The notes: generated by a model from the sequence alone, not told the origin. Shown: positions 1 through 7,988, numbered from the stretch's first letter. The stretch is 64,000 nucleotides of DNA from Alphaproteobacteria bacterium (GCA_028871455.1 JAGWNF010000003.1:1-64000), one strand, 5' to 3'. Translations and numbers: made by a program.

Positions 1-59
1 TCCTCAGCCTGCCGCAACACGAACGCGATCTGCGCTTCCGAAAACTTCGATGCCTTCAT
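1..59 (-). CDS. IS3-family transposase OrfA, N-terminus (cut by window edge)
   Basis: Reading the minus strand from the ATG at 59 gives MKASKFSEAQIAFVLRQAE before the window ends. This is the typical start of the small helix-turn-helix OrfA of IS3-group elements (compare the family pattern K-x-S/K-x-F-x-E-x-Q-I-A-F-x-L-R-Q-A-E). OrfA binds the element ends and is normally joined by frameshifting to the OrfB integrase domain, which would lie beyond the edge. The AT-richer stretch between this start and the next transposase probably holds the element's end, but I cannot place its boundary. Only 19 codons are visible, so whether the element is intact is unknown. Confidence 0.75.
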   Translation of the reverse strand, partial: MKASKFSEAQIAFVLRQAE

Positions 60-97
60 CGTCCTTCCCCGTCCAACGGCCCTCAAAACACACACCG

Positions 98-877
98 CTA
101 AACTGGAATTTTCCAGCAAAGATCGGTCCAAGAACAGGGAGGCAGGTCAATGCGACAGAAATTGTAAAACATGAAATGCAAGTTGACGGCGTGAATATAG
201 TTCGCGGTTTTCTTGCTGAAAGCATTTGTGAGCCGCGTGAACCGCCGCATGTTCATCCGCATGGTTAGGTTCTGCCGTTCAACGTAGCTAGTTGAGACGT
301 ACTTTTTGTCTGGCTTGCCGATCACTCGATGGCGCTTGCAGCCAATGCACGGTGGCGGACTGTAGCGGGCTTGGCCTTCAACGGGCGCACCGTAGATTTT
401 GACAAGCTGCGCGTAATCAACTTGATCTACGAACGCATCGCGCACCGCGTCTTTGTATGCGACCCATCCGTCGCTCGTTAGTTGGATGCGATTAGAAACG
501 CGGCTTGCAAGATCAGCAAGTAACGCGCGAGCGCATTCGGCGTCGCGATTGCCAACAAACCACGACGGGACAAGTTTGCTCTCGGCATCAATGCAAACCC
601 ATGTCCAAATGTCGCCAGCGGCACCGCGCTTATTCTCGGGTACGTTCTTTTGCTTGCTGTAGCAGAACGCCCAAATCTCATCGACTTGGACGCGCTTGGT
701 TTTGAGATTGCGTAGCGCCTTGTCCTGATAGTCGGAACAAGCACAGCCAGCGTCGATCAACAGCTTGGTAACGGTGTTAATCGAAACGTCCGCAAGGCGT
801 GAGACGGCCCGCATGGAACTGCCTTCGCATAGCAGTGAAAGGATTTGGGCTCGTTTTGGACGCGGAAGCTTGTTCAT
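98..877 (-). CDS. IS1-family DDE transposase
   Basis: The 259-aa protein has an N-terminal helix-turn-helix (about residues 1-45, with RAVSRLADVSINTVTKLL) followed by a DDE catalytic core. The three acidic residues are visible in VDEIWAF, TSDGWVAY and YVERQNLTMR, the spacing seen in IS1-type InsAB' proteins. It catalyses cut or copy transposition of its own element. The reading frame is complete and looks functional. Its C-terminal codons run into DNA that seems to belong to the neighbouring IS3-type element, so the two elements abut or one has inserted beside the other. No -1 frameshift is needed, unlike classical IS1. Confidence 0.85.
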   Translation of the reverse strand: MNKLPRPKRAQILSLLCEGSSMRAVSRLADVSINTVTKLLIDAGCACSDYQDKALRNLKTKRVQVDEIWAFCYSKQKNVPENKRGAAGDIWTWVCIDAESKLVPSWFVGNRDAECARALLADLASRVSNRIQLTSDGWVAYKDAVRDAFVDQVDYAQLVKIYGAPVEGQARYSPPPCIGCKRHRVIGKPDKKYVSTSYVERQNLTMRMNMRRFTRLTNAFSKKTANYIHAVNLHFMFYNFCRIDLPPCSWTDLCWKIPV

Positions 878-900
878 GGGATTCTATATAGCATCCCATG
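875..900. promoter_or_regulatory. Inverted repeat over the transposase start codon
   Basis: CATGGGAT and ATCCCATG form a perfect 8-bp dyad separated by 10 AT-rich bases. One arm contains the transposase start codon itself. It could act as an operator, as part of the terminal inverted repeat, or as an mRNA hairpin that hides the start and keeps transposase expression low. The sequence shows only the dyad; the role is inferred. Confidence 0.45.
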
Positions 901-932
901 CTTAAGCGGTCAAGCATATTATCAGATAGGGG

Positions 933-1172
933 CTATTTCCCCTTCCAACGGCTCTTTGCAGCCGCACGGGCTATTTCCTGACGCCGCTTCTTGCTCAGAC
1001 TTTCGGCTCTAGCCTTACCCCCCTTAAGTCCACCCAAGCGGCCTAGAGCAACGGCAGCGGGGTTCTTGCCCCGAATGGTGCTGTCGGGCTCGGCTTCGCC
1101 CGTCGCCATATCTACAACGAGTTTGGCAAGCTGGTTAGGGTCGCGCGGTCGGCGTGGTCTTTGAGCGGTCAT
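933..1172 (-). CDS. Small basic protein next to the transposase
   Basis: A 79-aa, Lys/Arg-rich ORF on the same strand as and upstream of the IS1-type transposase. Its second half (GRLGGLKGGKARAESLSKKR, then QEIARAAAKSRWKGK) matches a histone-H1-like tail that I know from small hypothetical proteins scattered through alphaproteobacterial genomes, often near mobile DNA. I see no catalytic motif. Nucleic-acid binding is plausible from composition only. It may be passenger or host DNA rather than part of the insertion sequence. Confidence 0.6.
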   Translation of the reverse strand: MTAQRPRRPRDPNQLAKLVVDMATGEAEPDSTIRGKNPAAVALGRLGGLKGGKARAESLSKKRRQEIARAAAKSRWKGK

Positions 1173-1389
1173 GCATGGGAATATGCCATTTCACCGCTGC
1201 GGAACCAAGGGGCGGCGTGTACGCAAAAAACCAAAGTGAGACACCACCCGGTTGACTTCTCTCCCGCCGTCTTTATAGTCCCGGCCCATTCCCAAGAACG
1301 CGGGCGCTTGCGCCACGTCTTTCCCGCGGCGCGTGCCGTGCCGGCGAGACCTATTGGGACAACAACAACTCGGTGAACACGGATCCACG

Positions 1390-2004
1390 ATGAGCAAACG
1401 CGAAGGCTCGAAGTACAAGATCAATCGCCGCCTCCGGGCGAATCTCTGGGGGCGCGCCAAGTCGCCGCTCAATCGCCGCGACTACGGCCCCGGCCAGCAC
1501 GGCCAGCGCCGCAAGAAGCCCTCCGATTTCGGCACCCAGCTGATGGCGAAGCAGAAGCTCAAGGGCTACTACGCCAACATGGGCGAGCGGCAGTTCCGCC
1601 GCATTTACGAGGCGGCGCATCGCCGCCGCGGCGACACCGGCGAGAACCTGATCGAATTGCTCGAGCGCCGCCTCGACGCCGTGGTCTATCGCATGAAATT
1701 CGCGCCGACGCCCTTCGCCGCGCGCCAGTTCGTCAATCACGGCCACGTCACGGTCAACGGCAAGCGCGTCAACATTCCGTCCTATCTGGTCGACGACGGC
1801 GACGTCATCGAGCTCAAGGACAAGATCAAGCAGAACGCGGTCGTGCTCGAGGCGGCGAAATCGTCCGAGCGCGAGGTGCCGGACTACCTCGAAGTCGACG
1901 CCGACAAGTGCAAAGGCAAGTTCGTGCGCGCGCCCAAGCTCGCCGACGTGCCCTATCCGGTGCCGATGGAGCCCAACCTGGTGGTCGAGTTCTACTCGCG
2001 CTGA
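1390..2004 (+). CDS. rpsD: 30S ribosomal protein S4
   Basis: The 204-aa product is primary 16S rRNA-binding protein S4, which nucleates small-subunit assembly and takes part in decoding fidelity. The S4 N-domain (about residues 1-95, with [11 protein letters not shown]) is followed by the S4 RNA-binding fold ([15 protein letters not shown], and [20 protein letters not shown]). The length fits the alphaproteobacterial form of about 205 aa. I chose the ATG that begins [14 protein letters not shown], rather than an upstream in-frame start that would add 19 unrelated residues. The gene stands alone instead of lying in the alpha operon, which is usual for this class. Confidence 0.97.
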   Translation: MSKREGSKYKINRRLRANLWGRAKSPLNRRDYGPGQHGQRRKKPSDFGTQLMAKQKLKGYYANMGERQFRRIYEAAHRRRGDTGENLIELLERRLDAVVYRMKFAPTPFAARQFVNHGHVTVNGKRVNIPSYLVDDGDVIELKDKIKQNAVVLEAAKSSEREVPDYLEVDADKCKGKFVRAPKLADVPYPVPMEPNLVVEFYSR

Positions 2005-2041
2005 TCCGTCCGCCGGTCCGCCGGCGTCATTCGTTTGTCAC

Positions 2042-2077
2042 CGTCGCCCGCCGTGGACCGTTTCCCGGCGGGCGACG
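2042..2077. terminator. Strong hairpin downstream of rpsD
   Basis: A perfect 12-bp stem (CGTCGCCCGCCG pairing with CGGCGGGCGACG) with a 12-nt loop lies about 40 bp after the rpsD stop. No T-run follows, so it is either a Rho-dependent or stabilising 3' hairpin rather than a classical intrinsic terminator. Confidence 0.4.
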
Positions 2078-2177
2078 CGCTTTCGGCGGCATCGCCGGCG
2101 CTGCCCGCAGCCCTATATTGCCGCGCGCCGCTTCCGTTCTATCCTGAGCGGTCACGCGACTTTCCCGGGGGGCCGTC

Positions 2178-3503
2178 ATGCCTTGGTTTCAGCTCGTCGT
2201 CATTCTCGTGCTGATCCTGCTGAACGGGTTCTTCAACATGGCCGAGCTCGCCGTGGTCTCGGCGCGGCGCATGCGGCTGCAGACGGCCGCCGATTCCGGC
2301 CGCGTCGGCGCGCGCGTCGCACTCGCCCTCAAAGGTGATCTCGGCCGTTTCCTGTCGACGGTCCAGATCGGCATCACCGTGATCGGCGTGCTCGCCGGCG
2401 TGTTCGGCGGCGCCACGCTGGCCGACGACCTGGCGCACGCCATCGCGGACGAACCGGGCTGGGCCGGCGTCCACGCGCACGCGCTCAGCGTCGCGCTGGT
2501 CACCGCAGCGATCGCCTTCGTCACGTTGATCTTCGGCGAGCTGACGCCGAAGCGCATCGCGCTGCGCCGGCCCGAGGTGATGGCAGCGCACGTCGCCGCG
2601 CTGATGGCGACGCTCGCGCGCATCGCCGCGCCACTCGAATGGTTCCTCAGCCGGACCTCCGATCTGGTGCTCAAGGCGCTGCCGCTGCGGCCGGCCGAGC
2701 CGATGGCGGCAACCGAGCAGGAGATCGCCTATCTGCTGCGCGAGGCCGCTGCGGCCGGCCATCTGGAGCAGGCGGAGCACGCCATCGTCCAGATGGCGCT
2801 GCGCCTCGGCGACCGGCTGGTCGGCGCGGTGATGACGCCGCGCACCGAGGTCGAGGGTCTCGATCTTGGCGATCCCGCCGCCGAGAACCGCCGCAGGATC
2901 GTCAAGAGCGATTTCTCGCGCTTTCCGGTGTTCGAGGGCGAGCCGCACCACCTGGTCGGCGTGGTGCAGGTCAAGGACCTGCTGACGCAGCTGCTGTCGG
3001 GACGGCCTTTCGACCTGCGCGCGGTGATGAAGGCGCCGCTGTTTCTGCCCGAGAACTCGACGGCGCTGCACGCGCTCGAGCTGTTCCGGCGCAGCGGCAC
3101 GGCGATGCTGTTCATCGTCGACGAGTACGGCGACTTCCAGGGCATTGTCACGCTGCACGATATTCTGCAGGCGCTGGTCGGCGACATCGTCATCCGCGGC
3201 GAGAAGCCGGCGCCGCCGATCGTGCGCCGCGACGACGGCAGCCTCGAGGTCGAAGGTCTCGTCGGCGTCGACGAGGTGCGCGATCTGGTGCCGCTGCCGG
3301 TCTCGGCCGGCGAGAAAAAGGGCGCGTATCACACCGTCGGCGGACTGGTGATGTCGCGGCTCAACCGCGTGCCGCAGGTCGGCGACAAGGTGCGCGTCGG
3401 CGGCTTCCGTCTCGAAGTGCTGGCGATGGACGGTCGCCGCGTCGACCGCGTGCTGATCGTGCCGCCGGCGAAGGCAAAATCGCGCCAGGGCGCGGCGGGG
3501 TAG
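2178..3503 (+). CDS. CNNM/CorC-family membrane protein (DUF21-CBS-CorC_HlyC)
   Basis: A 441-aa inner-membrane protein of the TlyC/YtfL/MpfA type. Order of domains: a DUF21 membrane region with about four helices (residues 1-190, starting with a helix ending in LNGFFNMAELAVVS), a CBS pair (about 200-330, beginning VGAVMTPRTEVEGLDL), and a C-terminal CorC_HlyC domain (about 345-430). Family members are linked to Mg2+ or Co2+ export and were once called hemolysins. The CBS domains usually bind adenine nucleotides and gate transport. The gene is preceded by a G-rich ribosome site and has no obvious operon partner. The substrate cannot be told from sequence. Confidence 0.88.
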   Translation: MPWFQLVVILVLILLNGFFNMAELAVVSARRMRLQTAADSGRVGARVALALKGDLGRFLSTVQIGITVIGVLAGVFGGATLADDLAHAIADEPGWAGVHAHALSVALVTAAIAFVTLIFGELTPKRIALRRPEVMAAHVAALMATLARIAAPLEWFLSRTSDLVLKALPLRPAEPMAATEQEIAYLLREAAAAGHLEQAEHAIVQMALRLGDRLVGAVMTPRTEVEGLDLGDPAAENRRRIVKSDFSRFPVFEGEPHHLVGVVQVKDLLTQLLSGRPFDLRAVMKAPLFLPENSTALHALELFRRSGTAMLFIVDEYGDFQGIVTLHDILQALVGDIVIRGEKPAPPIVRRDDGSLEVEGLVGVDEVRDLVPLPVSAGEKKGAYHTVGGLVMSRLNRVPQVGDKVRVGGFRLEVLAMDGRRVDRVLIVPPAKAKSRQGAAG

Positions 3504-3600
3504 GGAACCACCGGCGCTCGCTGGCTTGCCTGCCGCCGCCATCGTCGTGGCGGTCGAGCGACTCGTCGGCGCCGCTTGGACCTAGGTGGCGCGTGACGGT

Positions 3601-3807
3601 CTAACGAGTCGTCAGCGCGGCGGTGCGCCGGAAGACGTGCAGCCGCTCGGCGCCGTGCCAGATCTCGAAGCCGTCGAAGCGCTCGCGCTGCGCCTCGATC
3701 AGCGCGTGACCCCGCTGCACCGCGTTCGGCAGCGTATCGGCCTCGACATCTTCGCGTCGTAGGATGCGGTTGTCGCGGTTGAGGAGATAGCACTTGTATT
3801 CGGCCAC
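3601..3807 (-). CDS. Small conserved-type hypothetical protein
   Basis: A 68-aa soluble protein starting VAEYKCYLLNRDNRILRRED. I chose the GTG at 3807 because an AAGGGGG ribosome-binding site sits 9 nt upstream. A TTG seven codons earlier would place that site inside the gene. The pattern (YxCYxLxxDxxI near the N-terminus, then a helix with ALIEAQRERFDGFEIWHG) resembles short alphaproteobacterial proteins of unknown function. No known catalytic motif is visible. Confidence 0.65.
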   Translation of the reverse strand: MAEYKCYLLNRDNRILRREDVEADTLPNAVQRGHALIEAQRERFDGFEIWHGAERLHVFRRTAALTTR

Positions 3808-4129
3808 TTGCGATTGCCCCCTTCGCAAGCCATAACGAGTCGCATCACCCTGGGGCGCGCTGACGACAGGGTCAATCGCGCAAACTTAAAACTTGCGCGA
3901 TATTGAGGAAACATCGATACGGGCCAGATTTTTCAGCTTCTTTTATCCACAGATGGCGCCACCTCTTGAAAAATTTATGACGGCGGGCCATATCGCCGGC
4001 GTCAACTCGATCCTTGGGTCGGCTTCCGTCGTTACGCTCCTACCGAGCCAGACCCGGTCCCATCCCCCAAATTCGCTTTGGCCCGTTGGCGCATCGGCGC
4101 TCGCGGCACTTTCAAGAGAAGGGACTTTC
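3808..4129. other. Gene-free stretch: long leader of the cold-shock gene
   Basis: About 320 bp without a credible ORF separate the divergent small gene and the cold-shock gene. It contains AT-rich tracts (around 3883-3960) set in GC-rich DNA. Long 5' untranslated regions are typical of cspA-type genes, where the leader folds differently at low temperature. I see no unambiguous sigma-70 box. Confidence 0.45.
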
Positions 4130-4336
4130 ATGTCCATCGGTACGGTTAAGTGGTTCAACGCGGTCAAGGGCTTCGGATTCATCCAGCCCGACGATGGCCA
4201 GAAGGACGTCTTCGTCCACATCTCGTCGGTCGAGCGGTCCGGCATCGGCAATCTGGCGGAGGGTCAGCGCGTCAGCTTCGAGCTCGAGCGCGACCGGCAG
4301 GGCCGTGCGGCGGCGGTAAATCTCAAAACCGCCTGA
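4130..4336 (+). CDS. Cold-shock domain protein (CspA family), copy 1
   Basis: A 68-aa single OB-fold protein that binds single-stranded RNA or DNA and melts mRNA structure at low temperature. RNP1 (GFGFIQ) and RNP2 (VFVHIS) motifs are both intact. The start is the ATG 7 nt after AAGAGAAGGG; the longer frame upstream is noncoding leader. A near-identical paralogue lies 1.4 kb downstream on the same strand. A strong intrinsic terminator follows. Confidence 0.95.
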   Translation: MSIGTVKWFNAVKGFGFIQPDDGQKDVFVHISSVERSGIGNLAEGQRVSFELERDRQGRAAAVNLKTA

Positions 4337-4370
4337 CGCGACTCGCGATTCGAATCAATTCGACTCGTCG

Positions 4371-4396
4371 ACGGGGCGGCTTCGGCCGCCCCGTTT
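4371..4396 (+). terminator. Intrinsic terminator after cold-shock gene 1
   Basis: A 10-bp perfect GC-rich stem (ACGGGGCGGC with GCCGCCCCGT) closed by the stable TTCG tetraloop and followed by TT. It ends the cold-shock transcript and isolates the next small gene. Confidence 0.8.
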
Positions 4397-4408
4397 GCGT
4401 TGGCGTTC

Positions 4409-4417
4409 TGTTATAAT
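4409..4417 (+). promoter_or_regulatory. Extended -10 promoter for the 38-aa basic protein
   Basis: TG-T-TATAAT is a perfect extended -10 element, 37 nt upstream of the GTG start of the tiny basic ORF. No good -35 lies at the right spacing, as expected for extended -10 promoters. It sits just after the upstream terminator. Confidence 0.6.
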
Positions 4418-4453
4418 CGTTAGCGTTGTTCAACATTTTCTTGGAGGAGATGC

Positions 4454-4570
4454 GTGGCTAGACGAGCAAAACGAAAGGCGAAATCGAGCAAGACCGTCCG
4501 CGCCAACAAGCGCAAGGGCAAGGCGAAAGCGAAGCGCCGCAATCAGCGCCGTCGCGCGACGCGCCGCTAG
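4454..4570 (+). CDS. Tiny, extremely basic protein (38 aa)
   Basis: GTG-started ORF translating to VARRAKRKAKSSKTVRANKR and then KGKAKAKRRNQRRRATRR. More than half of the residues are Arg or Lys and there are no acidic residues. A GGAGGA ribosome-binding site lies 6-8 nt upstream. An earlier ATG at 4450 stops after three codons, so the GTG is the start. The gene has its own extended -10 promoter and an 11-bp-stem terminator, so it is a separate transcription unit. The composition suggests binding to nucleic acid or ribosomes, like short histone-like or ribosome-associated peptides. I do not recognise a named family. Confidence 0.65.
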   Translation: MARRAKRKAKSSKTVRANKRKGKAKAKRRNQRRRATRR

Positions 4571-4590
4571 CCGGCGCGTCATCGACCAAA

Positions 4591-4627
4591 GAAGGACGCG
4601 GACGATCTCCGCGTCCTTCGCCTTTTC
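4591..4627 (+). terminator. Intrinsic terminator after the 38-aa gene
   Basis: An 11-bp perfect stem (GAAGGACGCGG with CCGCGTCCTTC), 7-nt loop, followed by GCCTTTTC. It closes the tiny basic-protein transcript before the dioxygenase gene. Confidence 0.8.
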
Positions 4628-4707
4628 GGGGGCGCTTGCCGTCGGCGCCGGTCGGCCATGCTGCGGCGACGGTTGCCGGGCGACCGGTGCCGGCCTAGAT
4701 AAAGTCG

Positions 4708-5487
4708 ATGGCCGAATCTCGCACCTTCTTCGTCTCGCACGGTTCGCCGATGCTGGCGATCGAGCCGGGCGCCACCGGCGATTTCTGGAAAAAGCTCGGC
4801 CATGATCTGCCGCGACCGCAATCGGTGCTGGCGGTTTCGGCGCACTGGACGACGCGCGAGCCGACGGTAAACGCCGCGCCGGAAAATGAAACCATCCACG
4901 ATTTTTATGGCTTTCCCGCCGCGCTCTATCGCGTGCACTACGAAGCGCCGGGCGCGCCGGCGCTCGCCGGTCGCGTGGTTTCGCTGCTCGAAGCGGCGCA
5001 GATTCCCGTGCGCGTCGATGCGACGCGCGGCCTCGATCACGGCGCCTGGGTACCGCTGCAGAACATGTATCCGGCGGCCGATGTGCCGGTGGCGCAGCTC
5101 TCGGTCCAGCCGCAGCGCGACGCGCGCTGGCATATGTAGCTCGGCGCGGCGCTGCGGCCGCTCGCCGACGACGGCGTGCTGGTGCTGGCGACCGGCGGCG
5201 CCGTCCACAATCTGCGCGAGATGGCGCGCGACGGCGGACCGGTTCCGTCCTGGGCGAAGGCGTTCGATGACTGGCTGGCGGCGGCGCTGGCGGCCGGCAA
5301 GGAGACGGCGTTTCTCGACTGGGAGATGGCCGCGCCCGAGGCGCGGCGCGCCCAGCCGACGCCCGAGCATTTCCTGCCGATTTTCGTCGCCTATGGCGCG
5401 GCCGGCGCGCATCCGAAGGCGACGCGCATCAACCAGGGCTTCACGCTCGGTAGCATGAGCATGGCGGCCTACGAATTCGCCGCGTGA
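4708..5487 (+). pseudogene. LigB/DODA-type extradiol dioxygenase interrupted by an in-frame TAG
   Basis: The frame encodes a full-length (about 260 codons) class III extradiol ring-cleavage dioxygenase of the YgiD / 4,5-DOPA dioxygenase type. These are Zn- or Fe-dependent enzymes acting on catechols. Conserved histidines are visible at about 11 (SHGSP), 46 (SAHW), in LDHGAW, and at about 167 (ATGGAVHNL). Codon 144 is TAG, exactly between RWHM and LGAALRPLADDG, and the same frame continues to a normal C-terminus. Translation would therefore make a 143-aa fragment lacking the last histidine. Either the gene is recently inactivated, the stop is read through, or the base is a sequencing error (one change from CAG, TAC or TGG would restore it). 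Confidence 0.85.
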
Positions 5488-5757
5488 GCGCGCCGACTAT
5501 GCGCTTCCATCCACCCGTAAGGCTGTCTAGGTCGTTTCGCCGCGGATAACGGCGAAGCCCTCCGGGTGCCGGTGATTGCCGAGCGCGAACAATCCTTGCC
5601 CCGGAAGGCATAGTTCCATAAAGTGATCGGACGATTTGGCCGGGTCCGGCCTGCTCTTGGATCACCCACCGGGTGGATCCGATCCTGCACACCGTTCTGC
5701 TCGACGACCGATCCGTTGCGCGATCCCGCGGGCGGTGCTCTTTCGGAGTTCCAAGTC

Positions 5758-5964
5758 ATGGCGATCGGCATGGTTAAGTGGTTCAACGCCCAAAAGGGCT
5801 ATGGCTTTATTCAGCCTGAGAGCGGCGGCACGGACGTATTCGTGCACATTTCCGCGCTCGAACGCGCCGGCCTCAGCGGTTTGAATGAGGGACAGAAGGT
5901 CAGCTTCGATCTGGAGCGGGGCCAGCAGGGCAAGACCTCGGCGGTGAATTTATCGCTCGTCTAG
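5758..5964 (+). CDS. Cold-shock domain protein (CspA family), copy 2
   Basis: A 68-aa OB-fold RNA chaperone starting [20 protein letters not shown], with RNP1 (YGFIQ) and RNP2 (VFVHIS). It closely matches the copy at 4.1 kb, so the pair arose by duplication. The start follows a CGGAGTT ribosome site. A 270-bp leader precedes it and contains a 7-bp hairpin (TTCGCCG/CGGCGAA at 5536-5556) that may end the upstream unit or be part of the cold-sensing leader. Confidence 0.94.
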   Translation: MAIGMVKWFNAQKGYGFIQPESGGTDVFVHISALERAGLSGLNEGQKVSFDLERGQQGKTSAVNLSLV

Positions 5965-6155
5965 CGATGCTCGGACGTCGTCCTCCGAGCGGATTGTTCC
6001 AGACCGGTGGATTCAGACCGGCGACTTTCGAACAAACGGCGTGAGCGCGAACCTTTGGCGTCGTCCGTGTGTGCGGGCTTGGGGATTCGCGATGGCGAAA
6101 GCAGGCTCAGGGAGTCCCGGCCCTTCAAGCGTCGGCGGTAACGAAGGAGATCGAG

Positions 6156-6359
6156 TTGCACGTCTTCGTCAAAGATAACGATGTCGGTCAGGCGCTTCGC
6201 GTTCTCAAGAAGCGAATGCAACGCGAAGGCGTTTTCCGCGAAATGAAGCGGCGCCGCGCGTACGAGAAGCCGTCGGAGCGCCGCGTGCGCGAGAAGGCCG
6301 CGGCCGTGCGGCGTCATCGCAAGACGATGCGCAAGCGCATGGAACGGGAAGGCTACTAG
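6156..6359 (+). CDS. rpsU: 30S ribosomal protein S21
   Basis: The 67-aa basic protein has the S21 pattern V-x-D-N-x-V-x-Q-A-L-R-x-L-K-K-x-M-Q-R-E-G followed by the Arg-rich tail. S21 joins late to the small subunit near the anti-Shine-Dalgarno region and helps initiation. The start is an unusual TTG, chosen because AAGGAG lies 6 nt upstream and because the family starts exactly here; no in-frame ATG is nearby except 29 residues upstream. It heads a run of small genes on the same strand. Confidence 0.9.
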   Translation: MHVFVKDNDVGQALRVLKKRMQREGVFREMKRRRAYEKPSERRVREKAAAVRRHRKTMRKRMEREGY

Positions 6360-6373
6360 TCGGGAGTCCGGCG

Positions 6374-6667
6374 ATGCAGGCCGTCGCAGTCGAATACATC
6401 GGTCGAAGCGAGCAAGTCCTCAGTCATTCTCCCGAGCGCCAATTGTGGTGTGCGGTTATCAGCCGCGCGCTCCAGGATGCCCTGAACGACGTGGCGACCA
6501 TCTCGAGCCCGCCGTTGCGCGACCAGATTTGCGAGGACGCGCGCAACTGGTTCATCCGCGACGGCGTGGATTTCCGAGCCGCGTGCAACTCCGCCGGTTA
6601 CGATCCGATTACATTGCGCTCCCGTGTGCTTCGGATGATCGGCGATCAACCGCTGCGGTTCCGATGA
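6374..6667 (+). CDS. Hypothetical protein after rpsU
   Basis: A 97-aa protein beginning 14 nt after rpsU, so probably cotranscribed. It contains a pattern (LWCAVISRALQDAL, then CEDARNWFIRDGVDFRAACN, then AGYDPITLRSRVLRMI) that I associate with short alphaproteobacterial and phage-like proteins in which a Trp near the start and an ARxWF core are conserved. A small helical or DNA-binding fold is likely. No function can be assigned. Confidence 0.65.
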   Translation: MQAVAVEYIGRSEQVLSHSPERQLWCAVISRALQDALNDVATISSPPLRDQICEDARNWFIRDGVDFRAACNSAGYDPITLRSRVLRMIGDQPLRFR

Positions 6668-6689
6668 CAAGCGCGAAAGGAGATCGCTG

Positions 6690-6905
6690 ATGGGAAATGC
6701 GGAACGGGATGTGCGCGCGCGAAGCCGGGCAGAAGCCTTGTTCGGCAAAGAGCGCGCCAAGGACGACGAAGTCATTCAGGCCCGGGACAGAGAGCGACAG
6801 CAGGAAGCGGAAAAGACGGCGCACCTGCGCGCGCTGCGTCTGGCAAAAGAAAAATCCGAAGCGGACGCAAACGCTGCCGCGTCGCGCCGCAAACCGACGC
6901 GTTAG
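6690..6905 (+). CDS. Small charged helical protein
   Basis: A 71-aa protein with a perfect AAAGGAG ribosome site. Nearly the whole length is a predicted charged helix rich in Arg, Lys, Glu and Ala (for example RDRERQQEAEKTAHLRALRL). I know similar short proteins across alphaproteobacteria as uncharacterised stress-type genes. It follows the previous gene by 22 bp and probably belongs to the rpsU transcript. Confidence 0.6.
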   Translation: MGNAERDVRARSRAEALFGKERAKDDEVIQARDRERQQEAEKTAHLRALRLAKEKSEADANAAASRRKPTR

Positions 6906-6995
6906 GACTTGGCGTCCACCGTGACGCCCGAGCGATCTTCGGGCTCGCCGGCGGCGCGATTGTGATGACTCTCGCTTGAGGTAGGTGTCCAAGAC

Positions 6996-7232
6996 ATGCC
7001 CCACCGCACATCGTTCAAAGCCGCGCCGGAATACGAAACCGGCGAGCGCTGGATCGTCCTCTGGGAAACGCGTCGGCCGGAGTCGGGGATTTGGAGTCAG
7101 GCGATTGAGAAATCCCAGGCCGCTGCGGTGGAGCGGGCGCGGCACCTGCTGAAGCTGGGCTTCATCGTCTACCAGATCGCCGGTCCCGCCGGCGTATTTT
7201 TGGCAGAGGCTGAAATCGCGCAACGGCTTTAG
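6996..7232 (+). CDS. Hypothetical protein, 78 aa
   Basis: A short soluble protein with a Trp-rich centre (ERWIVLWETRRPESGIWSQA) and an amphipathic helix (AVERARHLLKLGFIVYQI). The start ATG follows GAGGTAGG. It is last in the small-gene run, facing the convergent nrsF gene. I recognise no family; a short alpha-beta domain is likely. Confidence 0.55.
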   Translation: MPHRTSFKAAPEYETGERWIVLWETRRPESGIWSQAIEKSQAAAVERARHLLKLGFIVYQIAGPAGVFLAEAEIAQRL

Positions 7233-7346
7233 GCGCCGGCGACCGCGACGAAGCCACGCACGAAGTGCGAGCCGCAATCCCCGGCCGCCTGGTATAGCGC
7301 TGGGCTCTTCTGCATCCACTGCGCCGGCTGCAATAGACACGTGGGC

Positions 7347-7988
7347 TCAGCGCACGCCGCGCGCCAGCGCCAGCCGCTCGTAGCCCGCCGTCGCCAGCAC
7401 TACCAGTGCCGACGCGGCGACCTGCGTGCCGAGGTCGAGGAAGGTGACGTCGAACGGGTGGAAGAACTGCAGCGTGAAGGCGGCGATGGCGGCGACGCCG
7501 AGTCCGCCGACTGCGGCGACCCGCACCGGCGCCAGCGGCGCCGCGCGATGCAGCAGATAGAGCAGACTGCCGGCAAGCGGCACGCTGACGCCGATGATGA
7601 ATTTGAGGCAGTCCCAGCTCGAGCCCGGTACCCAGCCGTCGGTGAACCAGTGACTGTAGCAGCTGTAGCCGGTCGTCGCTAGCCACAGCGCCAGCGGCGG
7701 CAGCGGCAGCAGCGCCCAGAGCGGCGAGCGGTCGGGCAGGCTCAAATAAAAGGCCGTCACGACTGCGAGAATGCCGGTCAGCAGCATGCCGGTCATCTCC
7801 CAGACCAGCCGTTCGTTCTGCACCCGCGCCATGAACAGGTGCAGGTCGGAGAACAGCGCGATGGCGAGCGCGATCGCGGCGCCGGCGGCGCCGAGCCACA
7901 GCGCCGCCCGCAGTCCGGGCGGCCGCAGGCGGCGGACCGGCCGCGCCTCGGCGGCGAGCATCTCGATCAGGCGTTCGGCATCCGCCAC
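7347..7988 (-). CDS. nrsF: NrsF-family anti-sigma factor (DUF1109)
   Basis: A 213-aa membrane protein with a short cytosolic N-terminus (MADAERLIEMLAAEARPVRR) and six hydrophobic segments. That is the architecture of NrsF/DUF1109 proteins, which hold an ECF sigma factor at the membrane until metal stress. Cys residues lie between helices (TGYSCYSHWF and SSWDCLKF); in the Caulobacter protein two cysteines are needed for metal sensing. It is 3 bp downstream of the sigma gene on the same strand, so the two are cotranscribed. Assignment rests on topology, partner gene and the nearby SigF-type promoter. Confidence 0.88.
   Translation of the reverse strand: MADAERLIEMLAAEARPVRRLRPPGLRAALWLGAAGAAIALAIALFSDLHLFMARVQNERLVWEMTGMLLTGILAVVTAFYLSLPDRSPLWALLPLPPLALWLATTGYSCYSHWFTDGWVPGSSWDCLKFIIGVSVPLAGSLLYLLHRAAPLAPVRVAAVGGLGVAAIAAFTLQFFHPFDVTFLDLGTQVAASALVVLATAGYERLALARGVR

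Noticed and set aside
4389-4417. A full -35/-10 promoter for the 38-aa gene
   Set aside because: TTGCGT is only 11 bp from TATAAT; the extended -10 alone explains the site better.
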